From NCBI RefSeq assembly GCF_014652615.1, contig NZ_BMZD01000006.1:62001-126000 (forward strand): a stretch of DNA of 64,000 nucleotides, read 5' to 3'. The notes under the pieces were generated by a model. It did not search any database and was not told the DNA's origin. It was given only the letters and a program-made list of their open reading frames with translations. The DNA is from Novosphingobium arvoryzae. Its GTDB lineage: Bacteria > Pseudomonadota > Alphaproteobacteria > Sphingomonadales > Sphingomonadaceae. This document shows positions 7,995-21,291 of this stretch, in pieces. Each line of letters opens with the position of its first letter. Within the stretch, counting starts at the first letter, position 1. The translations under genes and the position numbers were made by a program.

Positions 7995-9470
7995 CTATTC
8001 CGCCGCATCCAGCTGCGCCTGGCTGACCCACCAGCCGTGCACTTGCGGGCGCAGCCGCGTGGGAATGCGGATGCTGGCCACCGGGCCTTTGGCGATGGCC
8101 CCCGCTTCCAGCACCCACGCGAAATGTTCGAACGTGTTCTCGCCCGTCTGGTGATCGACGAACGTGATCAGCCAGCCTTCATGGCTCGCCGATGGCACGT
8201 GCAGCGGCTCGTTATAGCACCAGCCCGGCTGCATCGGCAGCGCCTGGGTGATCTGCGGCTGCGCGGTGTCCATCCCGTCCAGCCGCACCAGCATGTCGAA
8301 CATCGCCAGCACCGGGCCGCCGAACACCGGCGGTCCCTGCCGGTCCGGGTTCATCGTCAGCATGAAGCCCGTCGCATAGGGCCGCCCCTGCTTCGCTGCC
8401 GGGATCACCGGGAAGTCGCCCGGCGGGCCGATCACGCTTTCCGCCACGTCGCCGGCCGGCCCCCTGGGATCGACCGTCCAGCGGGTCAGTCCGCCCTGGA
8501 TTTCCCACGGCTGCATCTGGATGCCCGACGGTTCGCGGATGAAGGCGAAGGCGTTGGTATTGGACAGGCACTGGTCGAAATGCAGCAGGCCGTCCGCATC
8601 TTCCCACGCGTTCATCATGTGATAGCAGAACACCCCCTTGGGGCCCTTGAACCACTTGATCTCGGAAACATCGCCATAGCGCGGCATCACGCCCAGCCAG
8701 CTGTTGAGGTCTGGCTGGTGATGCCAGTGTTCGCCGCCTGCCTTCAGCCGGTCGAGGTCGGCCGTGGTCGGATAGATCGGGAACAGAGCGTAATTCTCGC
8801 TGATCGTGAAATCGTGCATCATCGCGCAATAGGGCGCGTCGAACCACTGTTCGGATTTCAGCTGCCCATCCGCGCCGACCACGCAATAGGCGACCTTGGT
8901 GCTGGCCAGCCCGTCCGCCTCGTAACCATAGAAGAACATCTCGCCGGTGACCGGATCGACCCGGACGTGCGCGGTCATCGTTTCGGACTTCAGCGCGCCA
9001 CCGAAATTGTAGCTGCCGATGGTGTCCAGCGTGCGCGGATCGACGCGATAGGGCAGCCCGTCCTCCTTCGCCATCAGCAGCTTGCCCGCGTGCCAGACCG
9101 GGGTGGTGTTCGCCACGGTGCGGTCCACGCCCTGCACCTCGGCATCATCGGTATAGGGGTTGCGGTATTTGCCGAAGCGGGCGCGGCCCAGCGCCTTTTC
9201 CGCCTTGTGCCGCGCGGTTTCGACGAACTTCATCGCGAAATCGACACTGCCGTCGGCGTTGATCGACAGGCGGCTGACCATGCCGTCGCCCGACAGGGTG
9301 TGGTCATCGGCAAACTTCGGCGGGAAGGCGGGATCGGGCACGGCACGATAGAAGCTGCCCCGAATCTCCGCCGGAATCGTGCCCTCCACCTCAAGCCCGG
9401 TGAACGCCACTTCCTGGCCCACGGGTTCGTTCAGCCCGATGAAATAGGGCGTTTGCGGGAAACCTGCCAT
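7995..9470 (-). CDS. Carotenoid-cleavage-family dioxygenase, lignostilbene type
   Basis: A seven-bladed-propeller Fe(II) dioxygenase of 491 aa. Four iron-binding histidines are visible at about His168 (TAHVRV), His219 (MMHDF), His284 (CYHMMN) and His478 (QVHGWW). Tyr102 (KYRNP) and Lys135 (AKEDG) match the pair that in NOV1 and LsdA contacts the 4-hydroxyl of stilbenes. This favours cleavage of a 4-hydroxystilbene to two aldehydes over cleavage of a carotenoid. Its neighbours are an NmrA-like reductase downstream and a TonB-dependent receptor upstream, both on the same strand. Stilbene specificity is inferred from the residues. Confidence 0.88.
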   Translation of the reverse strand: MAGFPQTPYFIGLNEPVGQEVAFTGLEVEGTIPAEIRGSFYRAVPDPAFPPKFADDHTLSGDGMVSRLSINADGSVDFAMKFVETARHKAEKALGRARFGKYRNPYTDDAEVQGVDRTVANTTPVWHAGKLLMAKEDGLPYRVDPRTLDTIGSYNFGGALKSETMTAHVRVDPVTGEMFFYGYEADGLASTKVAYCVVGADGQLKSEQWFDAPYCAMMHDFTISENYALFPIYPTTADLDRLKAGGEHWHHQPDLNSWLGVMPRYGDVSEIKWFKGPKGVFCYHMMNAWEDADGLLHFDQCLSNTNAFAFIREPSGIQMQPWEIQGGLTRWTVDPRGPAGDVAESVIGPPGDFPVIPAAKQGRPYATGFMLTMNPDRQGPPVFGGPVLAMFDMLVRLDGMDTAQPQITQALPMQPGWCYNEPLHVPSASHEGWLITFVDHQTGENTFEHFAWVLEAGAIAKGPVASIRIPTRLRPQVHGWWVSQAQLDAAE

Positions 9471-9481
9471 CGATCCTCATC

Positions 9482-9495
9482 CTAACTATTGTTAG
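9482..9495. promoter_or_regulatory. CTAAC-N4-GTTAG inverted repeat upstream of the dioxygenase
   Basis: A perfect 5-bp inverted repeat, CTAAC-tatt-GTTAG, lies 12 bases upstream of the dioxygenase start. Its right half sits in ATTGTTAGCG (9488-9497), which occurs identically at 1684-1693 upstream of the MarR gene. It is a candidate operator. Confidence 0.35.
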
Positions 9496-9542
9496 CGTTT
9501 GTGTAGCGCGATGGCCGCGCGGCGCAAGCTGAAAAGCGCAAG

Positions 9543-9577
9543 AAAAAGGGGCCGCCATCCGGGTGGATGACGGCCCC
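9543..9577 (-). terminator. Rho-independent terminator of the second TonB receptor gene
   Basis: Read on the minus strand, a 13-bp GC-rich stem with one mismatch (arms 9565-9577 and 9548-9560) and a 4-base loop is followed by TTTTT. It lies 21 bases after the receptor stop codon, so transcription of the receptor probably ends before the dioxygenase gene. Confidence 0.85.
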
Positions 9578-9597
9578 AGTCAGGGTAGTTCGTTAGC

Positions 9598-12135
9598 TCA
9601 GAATTCCTTCTTGAGCGTCACCGCCCAGGTCCGCGGCAGCGACGGCGCACCCGAAATGGTGCCCGGGCTGGCGAACTGCTCGTAGAGCGAGGTGTAGTAG
9701 TACTTGTCGAACACGTTCAGCACTTCGAGGCTGACCGAGATCGGCGCTTCCGCTTCCTGCTTCCAGGTCAGGCGCGCATTGCCGACGAAGTAGCCGTCGA
9801 TCCGGTTCGATGCGACCAGCGTGGCCAGCGGGCCGCCGCCGGGACGCGCGGTCACGCCCGGAACCGCCGGACTGGTGGTGATTGGCGCGGTGGTGGACAC
9901 CAGGATCCGGTCATAGTTCACCGCTTCGGTGTAGATGTGGCTCTGGTACGAACCGTCGAAGCGGGCCGACAGGGTGCCGCCCAGCACGTTTTCAAAGTCG
10001 TACTGCGCGCCGAAGCTGGCCTTCCATTCCGGCGTATACGGCGTGACCATGTTCAGGGTCACGGCGGTCGCGCCGGTCAGCGCCTTGTACTTGAAGTCGA
10101 TGTAGCTGAGCGAACCGTCCAGCGTGAAAGCGGGGGTCGGCTTGATCAGGGTTTCGACTTCGAAGCCCTTCACATCGGCGGCCCCAACGTTGTTGGGCTG
10201 GAGGCACGGCGCGATCGGGCAGGCCGACAGCGTCAGGATGATGTCCTTGTAGTCGTTGTAGAAGGCCGAAACGTTCAGGCGCAGCTTGCGATCGAACAGG
10301 TCGGTCTTGAACCCGGCTTCATAGGAAATCAGCGTTTCCGGCTTGAACGACTTGATCTGGTTCAGCGCCCCGTTGGCCGGGCCGAAGAACGGACGCGGGT
10401 TCACGCCGCCCGCGCGGTAGCCGGTGGCCACCTGGGCATAGGCCATCACTTCCGGCGAGAAGCGATAGTCCATCGCGATGCGCCAGTCGAAGCGCTTGCT
10501 GTCAAAGCTGGCCGGCGAACCATTGAGGCCGGCGATCAGGCAGTTCGGCACGCCGGTGCTGAACGTGGCGGCCGGCGGGGGCGCGGCGCAGGCGCCGGGC
10601 AGGGTGCCGTCCGGGTTGTGACGCTGGAACACGTAATCCTTCGAGTCCCAGCTGTGGCGGACGCCGCCCGTGATGTTGAGGCTGTCGGTGACGTGCCAGA
10701 TGCCGGTGGCGAAGAGGGCCTTGTTGCTGGCCGGCGTCGGGTCCGGCCCGTGCAGGAAGTCCAGCCCGGCATAGTTCAGCACCACGCGCGCGGTCAGCGT
10801 GCCGTCACGTTTGAAGTAGAAACCACCCAGCGTGTATTCGAACGCCGCATCGTCGCCGATCTTGCCGTTCAGGCGCAGTTCCTGGCTCCACTGATCGTTG
10901 ATCAGCGTCTGGCGCAGCTGCTGGTTGGCAATCGGCGAGTTGTCGACGTCCTGCGACCAGACCGACTTGTAATGACGCCAGGCCGTGATCGACTTCAGCT
11001 GCAGGCTGTCCGACAGATCGATGTCGATCGTGCCCATCACGCCATAATTGTCGAGCCACTGCTGCGGTTCGAAGATCACCGGCTTGAACGGTGCCTGCGG
11101 GGTCACCGGACGGGTATCGGCGAAGGTCGAATAGGTCACGTAGCGGCGATCGTAGCCGGTCAGGGTGTCGCAGCTGTTCACGCCGTAGGGAACGAACGCG
11201 CAGTTCCCGACAACCGGCGCACCGGTGATCGTGTTGCGCAGCCACGCCACGCCGTCACCCGTGGTGGAGGCGTTGTTGAAATAGCGCAGCACGCCCGCAC
11301 CGGCTTCCGAACGGTCGCGGGTGTAATCGCCCGAAACGTTGACCTCGACCGTCTCGGTCGGCAGCCAGCGCAGCGAGAGCTTGCCGGCAGCATAGGACTG
11401 GCCGCCCAGCGTGCCCAGCACCGGGCTGCCGGTGTTGTTTGTAGGGACGCCGGAACCCGGGTGGGTCAGGCCATAGTCCAGCCGCTTGACGTAACCGTCG
11501 CGGTTCTTGGACACGCCCGCGACGCGCGCGAACAGGTTGTCGGCCAGCGCGAGGTCCGCAAAGCCGCGCACTTCGACGCGGTTGAACGAGCCGTAAGTGG
11601 CCTGGATCGAGCCCTTGCCGTTGCCTTGCGGCTTGGTGGAGAACAGCTTGATCGCACCGCCGATGGCGTTGCGGCCCGAAAGGGTGCCCTGCGGCCCGCG
11701 CAGCACTTCCACGCGGTCGAGGTCCATCAGGTCCAGCAGCGAGCCGGTCAGGGTCGGGATGTAGACGTCATCGACATAGATGCCGACGCCCGGTTCCAGC
11801 GCGAAGTTGAAGTCGGTCTGGCCAACGCCGCGGATGAACGCGATCAGGCCCGAACCGTTCTGCTGGCCCTGCGGGGTCAGGGTGACGTTCGGAGCCTGCG
11901 CCGCAACCTGCTCAACGCTGGTCTGGCTGCGGGCTTCGAGCATTTCCGAATTGACCGCCGAAATGGCAAGCGGAGTGTCCTGCAGGCGCTGTTCGCGGAA
12001 CTGCGCGGTGACCACGATTTCCGGGTTGCCGCCGGGAGCGGTCTCATCCGCTTCCTGCGCAAAAACCGGGGTTGCGGCCGTTGCCAGGACCAGTACGCTC
12101 GCACCCAGCGCGAACGAATGCCGAAGCTTGCTCAT
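9598..12135 (-). CDS. TonB-dependent receptor
   Basis: A complete outer-membrane receptor of 845 aa. It has a signal peptide (ends TPVFAQ), the TonB-box-like EIVVTAQFREQ, a plug with VEVLRGPQGTLSGRNAIGG, and a long beta-barrel ending in ...TLKKEF with the expected terminal phenylalanine. The ATG at 12135 has GGGAGG 9 bases upstream; longer in-frame starts (12144, 12159) place the Shine-Dalgarno inside or against the start. It has its own terminator. It is paralogous to the receptor at 1-1550. The ligand is unknown; a stilbene or other lignin fragment is suggested by context only. Confidence 0.95.
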   Translation of the reverse strand: MSKLRHSFALGASVLVLATAATPVFAQEADETAPGGNPEIVVTAQFREQRLQDTPLAISAVNSEMLEARSQTSVEQVAAQAPNVTLTPQGQQNGSGLIAFIRGVGQTDFNFALEPGVGIYVDDVYIPTLTGSLLDLMDLDRVEVLRGPQGTLSGRNAIGGAIKLFSTKPQGNGKGSIQATYGSFNRVEVRGFADLALADNLFARVAGVSKNRDGYVKRLDYGLTHPGSGVPTNNTGSPVLGTLGGQSYAAGKLSLRWLPTETVEVNVSGDYTRDRSEAGAGVLRYFNNASTTGDGVAWLRNTITGAPVVGNCAFVPYGVNSCDTLTGYDRRYVTYSTFADTRPVTPQAPFKPVIFEPQQWLDNYGVMGTIDIDLSDSLQLKSITAWRHYKSVWSQDVDNSPIANQQLRQTLINDQWSQELRLNGKIGDDAAFEYTLGGFYFKRDGTLTARVVLNYAGLDFLHGPDPTPASNKALFATGIWHVTDSLNITGGVRHSWDSKDYVFQRHNPDGTLPGACAAPPPAATFSTGVPNCLIAGLNGSPASFDSKRFDWRIAMDYRFSPEVMAYAQVATGYRAGGVNPRPFFGPANGALNQIKSFKPETLISYEAGFKTDLFDRKLRLNVSAFYNDYKDIILTLSACPIAPCLQPNNVGAADVKGFEVETLIKPTPAFTLDGSLSYIDFKYKALTGATAVTLNMVTPYTPEWKASFGAQYDFENVLGGTLSARFDGSYQSHIYTEAVNYDRILVSTTAPITTSPAVPGVTARPGGGPLATLVASNRIDGYFVGNARLTWKQEAEAPISVSLEVLNVFDKYYYTSLYEQFASPGTISGAPSLPRTWAVTLKKEF

Positions 12136-12193
12136 TGCCTTCATCCTCCCTCGTTCCAAAGGCGGCTTGATTGTAAGCCTTGCCTACCGATTA

Positions 12194-12222
12194 TCACCCA
12201 TGTGAAATTTTCAAAAGGGTGA
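12194..12222. promoter_or_regulatory. Nested inverted repeats upstream of the TonB receptor
   Basis: TCACCC (12194-12199) and GGGTGA (12217-12222) flank the palindrome TGAAATTTTCA (12203-12213), about 60 bases upstream of the receptor start. This AT-rich patch in GC-rich DNA probably holds the promoter and an operator. No regulator is assigned. Confidence 0.4.
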
Positions 12223-12291
12223 AATTCATCGGAGCGAAAGATTCCAGTACCTGTGGCCGAAAAGTCGCAGGGCCATTCCGGCGCTGAAATA

Positions 12292-13284
12292 TCAGGCAAA
12301 TTCCTCGGTATCGATGGTCTGCTGGATCACCGGGCCATAGCGCGGACCGGCCACGGTGTGCTGGTTTATCAGCGAATCAAGCTCATCCGCCACGTGTGCG
12401 GGCAAGTCCCAGTCCCAGCGCGCGATGTTTTCTTCCAAGTGCGGGATCGACGCCGTGCCGGGGATCGTGACCACGTGATCCCCGCGCGAATGGACCCACG
12501 CCAGGCTGAGCTGGGCCGGGGTCACGCCCTCGCGCGCGGCGATCGCGTTGAACGCATCGACCAGCGCCAGGTTCTTCGGCCAGTTATCGGCATTGAAGCG
12601 CGGCATGGTGTGGCGCAGATCCTTGTCCGGCAATGCAGCCATATCGCGCACGCCGTTTGCCAGCACGCCCCGGCCGACCGGCGAAAACGCCACGAACGTC
12701 ACGCCAAGGTCGCGGCAGGCGTCCAGCACGGCGATTTCCGGGTTGCGGGTCCACAGCGAATATTCGGTCTGCACCGCCGCCACCGGATGCACCGCGTGGG
12801 CGCGGCGCAGGGTATCCGCGCTCATTTCCGACAGGCCGACCGCACCGATCTTGCCCGCTTTCACCAGGTCCGCCATCGCCCCCATCGATTCCTCGATCGG
12901 CACGCTGAAATCGCGGCGGTGCATATAGTACAGGTCGATGTGATCGGTCTGCAGCCGCTCCAGCGACTGCTCGACACAGGCCTTGATCGTCTCCGGCTTG
13001 CAATCCACGCCCCGGCGCGGCCCATCCACGACGATGCCCATCTTGGTCGCCAGGAAGAATTCCTGCCGCCGCCCCTTTAGTGCCTTGCCAAGCAGGGTCT
13101 CGTTATGGCCCAGGCCATAGATGTTGGCGGTGTCGAGATGGTCATAGCCCAGGTCAAGCGCCCGGTTCAGCAACTGGACGGCGTAGTCCTCGGACGGCGG
13201 CGTGCCATAGGCCCAGGACAGGGACATGCATCCCAGCCCGACCGGATTGACTGCCCGTCCATTGATCTGCCGCCGTCCCACCAT
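12292..13284 (-). CDS. Aldo/keto reductase
   Basis: A TIM-barrel NADPH-dependent reductase of 330 aa. The catalytic set is visible as DTANIYG (Asp and Tyr), ATKMG (Lys) and YYMHRRD (His), with SPVGRG and a C-terminal IPGTASIPHLEENI cofactor region. It starts 3 bases after the ligC stop codon, so it appears to be the last gene of the lig operon, where an AKR is not part of the known pathway. It might reduce a lignin-derived aldehyde; the substrate is not evident. Confidence 0.9.
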   Translation of the reverse strand: MVGRRQINGRAVNPVGLGCMSLSWAYGTPPSEDYAVQLLNRALDLGYDHLDTANIYGLGHNETLLGKALKGRRQEFFLATKMGIVVDGPRRGVDCKPETIKACVEQSLERLQTDHIDLYYMHRRDFSVPIEESMGAMADLVKAGKIGAVGLSEMSADTLRRAHAVHPVAAVQTEYSLWTRNPEIAVLDACRDLGVTFVAFSPVGRGVLANGVRDMAALPDKDLRHTMPRFNADNWPKNLALVDAFNAIAAREGVTPAQLSLAWVHSRGDHVVTIPGTASIPHLEENIARWDWDLPAHVADELDSLINQHTVAGPRYGPVIQQTIDTEEFA

Positions 13285-13287
13285 GAC

Positions 13288-15542
<2,255 letters not shown>

Positions 15543-15546
<4 letters not shown>

Positions 15547-16568
15547 AGGCCCCTCTCCTTCAGCTGGGCATCAAGCCGGGGGAAGACCCGGCGGGCGTTG
15601 CCTTCGAAAATGGCGTGGCGTTCGGCATCGGAAATATCCAGCGCGTCGATGTAGCGCTTGGTGTCGTCGAAGTAGAACCCGGTGGTCGGATCGATCCCGC
15701 GCACCGCGCCCACCATTTCACTGCCGAACAGGATGTTCTTGTTGTCGATCACGTCGGCCAGCAGGTTGATGCCCGGCTGGTGATAGACGCAAGTATCGAA
15801 GAACACGTTGTTCATCAGATGGCTTTGCAGGTCCGGCTTCTTCAGCATGTCGGCCAGCCCGCGATAGCGCCCCCAGTGATAGGGCACCGCCCCACCACCA
15901 TGCGGGATGATGAAGCGCAGGGTCGGGAAGCGGCTGAACAGATCACCTTCCAGCAGCTGCATGAAGGCGATGGTATCGGCCGCGATGTAATAGCCGCCGG
16001 TGGCGTGCATCGCCGGGTTGCACGAACCCGAAACGTGGATCATCGCCGGCACGTCCAGCTCGCACATCGCTTCGTAGAACGGGAACCAGAACGGATCGGT
16101 CAGCGGCGGATGCTTGAAATGCCCGCCGCCCGGATCGGGGTTGAGGTTGCAACCGATGAAGCCCAGCTGTTCCACGCAGCGCTTCAGCTCCGCGATGGAG
16201 CTGGTCATGTCCGCTTCGGGCGACTGCGGCAGCATGCACACGCCCGCGAACGTTTCGGGATAGAGGCCAACCACGCGCGCGATCAGGTCGTTGCAGACCT
16301 GCGCCCACTTCACCGCGACCGACTGATCGCCCACGTGCGGGGCCATGGCGGAGGCGCGCGGCGAAAAGATCGTCATGTCCGCGCCGCGTTCCTTCAGCAG
16401 GCGCAGCTGGTTCGATTCGATCGTCTCGCGGATTTCGTCGTCCGAAATGTCGGGATAGGCGGGCGCTTCCACCCCCGCCTTGAACGCGGCCTTCTGCGCC
16501 TCGCGCCATTCGTCGTGCGCCTTTGGCAGCACGGTGTAGTGGCCGTGGCAGTCGATGATCATGGTCAC
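15543..16568 (-). CDS. ligJ: 4-oxalomesaconate hydratase
   Basis: An amidohydrolase-2-fold, zinc-dependent enzyme of 341 aa that hydrates 4-oxalomesaconate to 4-carboxy-4-hydroxy-2-oxoadipate. The N-terminus (IIDCHGHYTVLPKAHDEWRE) and the segments IHVSGSCNPAMHATG and SEMVGAVRGIDP are characteristic of LigJ. The start is taken as GTG at 16568 because AGGA lies 8-9 bases upstream and the GTGA overlaps the upstream stop; ATG at 16562 is the alternative. The reading frame stays open further upstream inside the preceding gene, which is a shadow. Confidence 0.95.
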
Positions 16569-17374
16569 GATGACTTTCCTTTCCCGGCAGCTTCCCGCTG
16601 GCGATAGACTGTGCCGCGCGTCATCACCGGGGCAACCCCCAGCGACAGCAGCGTCTTGGCGGATTCTTCCATTTCGGCAGCGCGCCGCAGCCCGTGCGTC
16701 GCCATGCGTTCCAGATTGTATGCGGCGCGCTGCGCCCACGGGATGGTCTTTTCGCTGGCGTCGAGCGAGGCCAGCACTTCGTCCGCCACCCCGGCAGCGT
16801 TTGCGGCGGCCATCATCTCGTCCGTCAGCGCTTCCAGCCCCTTGACCATGACCGAGCGGATCATCTTGATCGCGCTGGCCCGGCCCACTTCCGCGCCGAC
16901 GACGCGGATGTTGGCAAAGCCCAGCGCCCCCAGCGCCGCCGCCGCTTCTTCCGCCGCCGGTCCCGCCAGCAGCAGCGGCACGTTCAGCCGCGCCGGATTG
17001 ACCGGGGCCAGCACGGCCACGTCGACATAGCGCCCGCCTGCCGCCTCCACCGCGCGCGCCGCCGCGCGCTTGGTATCGGGGGCGACCGAATTGCAATCAC
17101 ACCACAGCGCACCGGGCATCAGGCTGGCGGCATAGTCCTGCGCGGCCGGCAGCGCCTGATCCGCCGTGACCAGCGACAGCACCAGCGGCGCGCCCGCCAG
17201 CGCCGCTGCCGCGCTCTCCGCCGCGATCACGCCCGCATCCGCCATCGCCGCGCGGCGCGCGGGCAGCACGTCCCAGCCGCGCGCGCGCTCTTCCCACCCG
17301 GCAGCGCGGGCAAAGGTGGATCCGGCTTCACCGAACCCGATCAGGGCAAGATCACAGGTCATTGCCCCCGCCAT
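16565..17374 (-). CDS. NAD(P)-binding dehydrogenase, DUF1932-type, first gene of lig operon
   Basis: 269 aa. An N-terminal Rossmann motif ALIGFGEAGS resembles 3-hydroxyisobutyrate/6-phosphogluconate dehydrogenases, with CNSVAPDTK and the conserved helix lysine at SAIKMIRSVMVKG. The C-terminal domain looks like DUF1932. A GTGA overlap couples it to ligJ, so it heads the ligJABC operon although the described pathway needs no such enzyme. An ATG at 17362 is an alternative start. It may reduce or oxidise a side-product hydroxyacid; the function is open. Confidence 0.85.
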   Translation of the reverse strand: MAGAMTCDLALIGFGEAGSTFARAAGWEERARGWDVLPARRAAMADAGVIAAESAAAALAGAPLVLSLVTADQALPAAQDYAASLMPGALWCDCNSVAPDTKRAAARAVEAAGGRYVDVAVLAPVNPARLNVPLLLAGPAAEEAAAALGALGFANIRVVGAEVGRASAIKMIRSVMVKGLEALTDEMMAAANAAGVADEVLASLDASEKTIPWAQRAAYNLERMATHGLRRAAEMEESAKTLLSLGVAPVMTRGTVYRQREAAGKGKSS

Positions 17375-17434
17375 GCGCGCGCGCCAGTGACAGCGGCAAA
17401 TCGAATGAAGCCCGCAGCTATCAGAATTTACGAA

Positions 17435-18589
17435 TCAACTGGCGAGTTCCCGGCCCACCTGTTCCAGCAGGGTCACGAACGCCGCCTGCGCCGCCGTCGG
17501 GCGCCAGCCCGCGCGGGTGGCAATGCCGATGGTGCGGGTCACCGGCACCGGTGTCGGCAGCGCCGCCAGCACGCCCGCATCGAGTTCGACCGAAACCTGA
17601 TCCGGCGACAGCAACGTCAGCGCATCGCCCGACAGCAGCAACTGGCGCAGCATCATGACCGATCCGCATTCCACCCCCACGCGCGGCACATCGCGGCCCA
17701 GCGTGCGGATCATGCCTTCCCAGTAACCGCGCAGCGGGGTGTCCCGCCCCGGCATCAACCAGGGATAGGCGAACATCGCTGCCGCCACATCGTCCGTCTG
17801 CGCCAACAGCGGATGCCCGGCGCGCATCACCAGCGCGGGGCGATCCTCGAACACGGGAACCTGATCGAGATCCTCGGCCCGCGCCCCTTCGCGCAGCGCG
17901 CCCAGCATCAGGTCGATGTCGCCATCGCGCAGCGGCCCGACCAGCTCGGTGTGACTGCCTTCGTGCACCGCGATGTCGATCTGCGGATGCAGCGCGGCGA
18001 AGCGGGCGATGACTTCCGGCAACCAGCGCGCACGCGACAGCGGCATCGCGCCGACCGCGATCCGCCCGCCCGCCTTGCCCTGCCAGGCCGCCACTTCCGA
18101 CAGCCCCGCGCGCAGTTCCGCCATTGCCAGGCCAAACCCGCGCGCGCGCCGTTCCCCCGCCGGAGTCAGCGCAAGGCTGCGCCCGCGCCGGTCCAGCAAG
18201 CGCTGCCCCAGCGCGACCGACAGGTCCGCCACCGCGCGGTGCAGCGACGCCGCCGAAATCCCGGTCGCCTCCGCCGCCGCGCCGTAACTGCCCGCGCGCA
18301 CCACCGCGAGGAAGGCGCGCAGCTGCGTACCCGTAACGCGCGGACTGCCGACATGCGCAATCGCCGCCTCGGCGCGGGGGGCCAGCAGGCGGGCGGGCTC
18401 GGTCGGGCTCATCCCCTGCGGGCCGCGTTCAAACAGGGTGACGCCCAGGCTGGCCTCCAGCCCGGTGATCGCCTGGGTCAGCGCGGGCTGCGACAGGTTC
18501 ACGGCCCGCGCCGCGCGGCTCAGGCTGCCGTGGCGCACCGTGGCAGCCAGCGCGGCGAAGTGGCGGATATTGGGCGGTCGATCAGTCAC
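17435..18589 (-). CDS. LysR-family regulator with two tandem HTH domains
   Basis: 384 aa, about 60-80 longer than a usual LysR protein. The first winged HTH covers residues 8-66 (SRAARAVNLSQPALTQAI, FERG). A second, complete HTH follows at 90-147 (YGAAAEATGISAASLHRAV, LDRRGRSLALTPAG). The effector-binding domain runs from about 174 to 380 (GRIAVGAMPLSRARWLP). It starts with GTG, upstream of the ligJABC operon and divergent from ligK. It is therefore the likely lig regulator, probably sensing protocatechuate or gallate; the effector is inferred. Confidence 0.9.
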   Translation of the reverse strand: MTDRPPNIRHFAALAATVRHGSLSRAARAVNLSQPALTQAITGLEASLGVTLFERGPQGMSPTEPARLLAPRAEAAIAHVGSPRVTGTQLRAFLAVVRAGSYGAAAEATGISAASLHRAVADLSVALGQRLLDRRGRSLALTPAGERRARGFGLAMAELRAGLSEVAAWQGKAGGRIAVGAMPLSRARWLPEVIARFAALHPQIDIAVHEGSHTELVGPLRDGDIDLMLGALREGARAEDLDQVPVFEDRPALVMRAGHPLLAQTDDVAAAMFAYPWLMPGRDTPLRGYWEGMIRTLGRDVPRVGVECGSVMMLRQLLLSGDALTLLSPDQVSVELDAGVLAALPTPVPVTRTIGIATRAGWRPTAAQAAFVTLLEQVGRELAS

Positions 18590-18691
18590 GCCCAGTCGAT
18601 TAGCAAATAGTTATGCCCCGCGCCAACTTCGCATTAGCAGGCATCACGCACCCGGCGCATGGCCGATGGCAGCTAAATCCAGGAGCAGGCC
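18590..18691. promoter_or_regulatory. Divergent lysR / ligK promoter region
   Basis: The 102-bp gap between the LysR start and ligK contains two copies of ATTAGCA (18598-18604 and 18632-18638), the first followed by AATAGTTATGC, in otherwise GC-rich DNA. LysR proteins usually bind such shared gaps at paired half-sites. The assignment to this regulator is inferred. Confidence 0.4.
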
Positions 18692-19358
18692 ATGACCGGT
18701 ATCGTCGTCCAAAACATCCAGCGCGCCCCCATCGACGTGATCGACGGACTGGCCAAGTGCGGCGTTGCCACCGTGCACGAGGCGCAGGGCCGCACCGGCC
18801 TGCTCGCCAGCTATATGCGCCCGATCTATTCCGGCGCGCGGATCGCGGGCAGCGCGGTAACGATCAGCGCACCTCCGGGCGACAACTGGATGGTCCACGT
18901 GGCCATCGAACAGCTGAAGGAAGGCGACATCCTGGTGATCGCGCCTACCAGCCCGTGCGAAGACGGCTATTTCGGCGACCTGCTGGCGACCAGTGCGCAG
19001 GCGCGGGGGTGCCGGGGGCTGATCATCAACGCAGGGATCCGCGATGTGCGCGACCTGACCGAAATGCAGTTCCCCGTCTGGTCCAAGGCGGTGTTCGCGC
19101 AGGGCACGATCAAGGCCTCGCTCGGCAGCGTCAACGTGCCGGTGGTCTGCGCGGGCGCGCCGATCGAGGCGGGCGACGTGATCGTGGCCGATGATGACGG
19201 CGTCTGCGTGGTCAAGCGCGAGAAGGCCGCCGAAGTGCTGGCCGCCGCGCAGGCCCGCGAAGCCAACGAAGGCGAAAAGCGCGCGCGCCTCGCCGCCGGT
19301 GAACTCGGCCTCGACATGTACAAGATGCGCGAGAAGCTGGCCGAAATGGGCCTCAAGT

Positions 19359-19366
<8 letters not shown>
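18692..19366 (+). CDS. ligK: 4-carboxy-4-hydroxy-2-oxoadipate aldolase / oxaloacetate decarboxylase
   Basis: A class II aldolase of the RraA-like fold, 224 aa. It splits CHA into pyruvate and oxaloacetate and usually decarboxylates oxaloacetate too. Family hallmarks are [26 protein letters not shown] and the metal/substrate region [14 protein letters not shown]. The ATG at 18692 is preceded by AGGAG. Its stop overlaps the start of ligU by 8 bases. It is the first gene of the ligK-ligU-ligI operon, divergent from the LysR gene. Confidence 0.95.
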
Positions 19367-21286
<1,920 letters not shown>

Positions 21287-21291
21287 CAGCC

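Noticed and set aside
7410..9485. A 691-codon open frame on the plus strand
   Set aside because: It is antisense to the NmrA-like and dioxygenase genes, whose catalytic residues are intact.
9937..12222. A 761-codon open frame on the plus strand
   Set aside because: It is antisense to the TonB-dependent receptor, which has signal peptide, plug and barrel; the plus-strand product has no recognisable domain.
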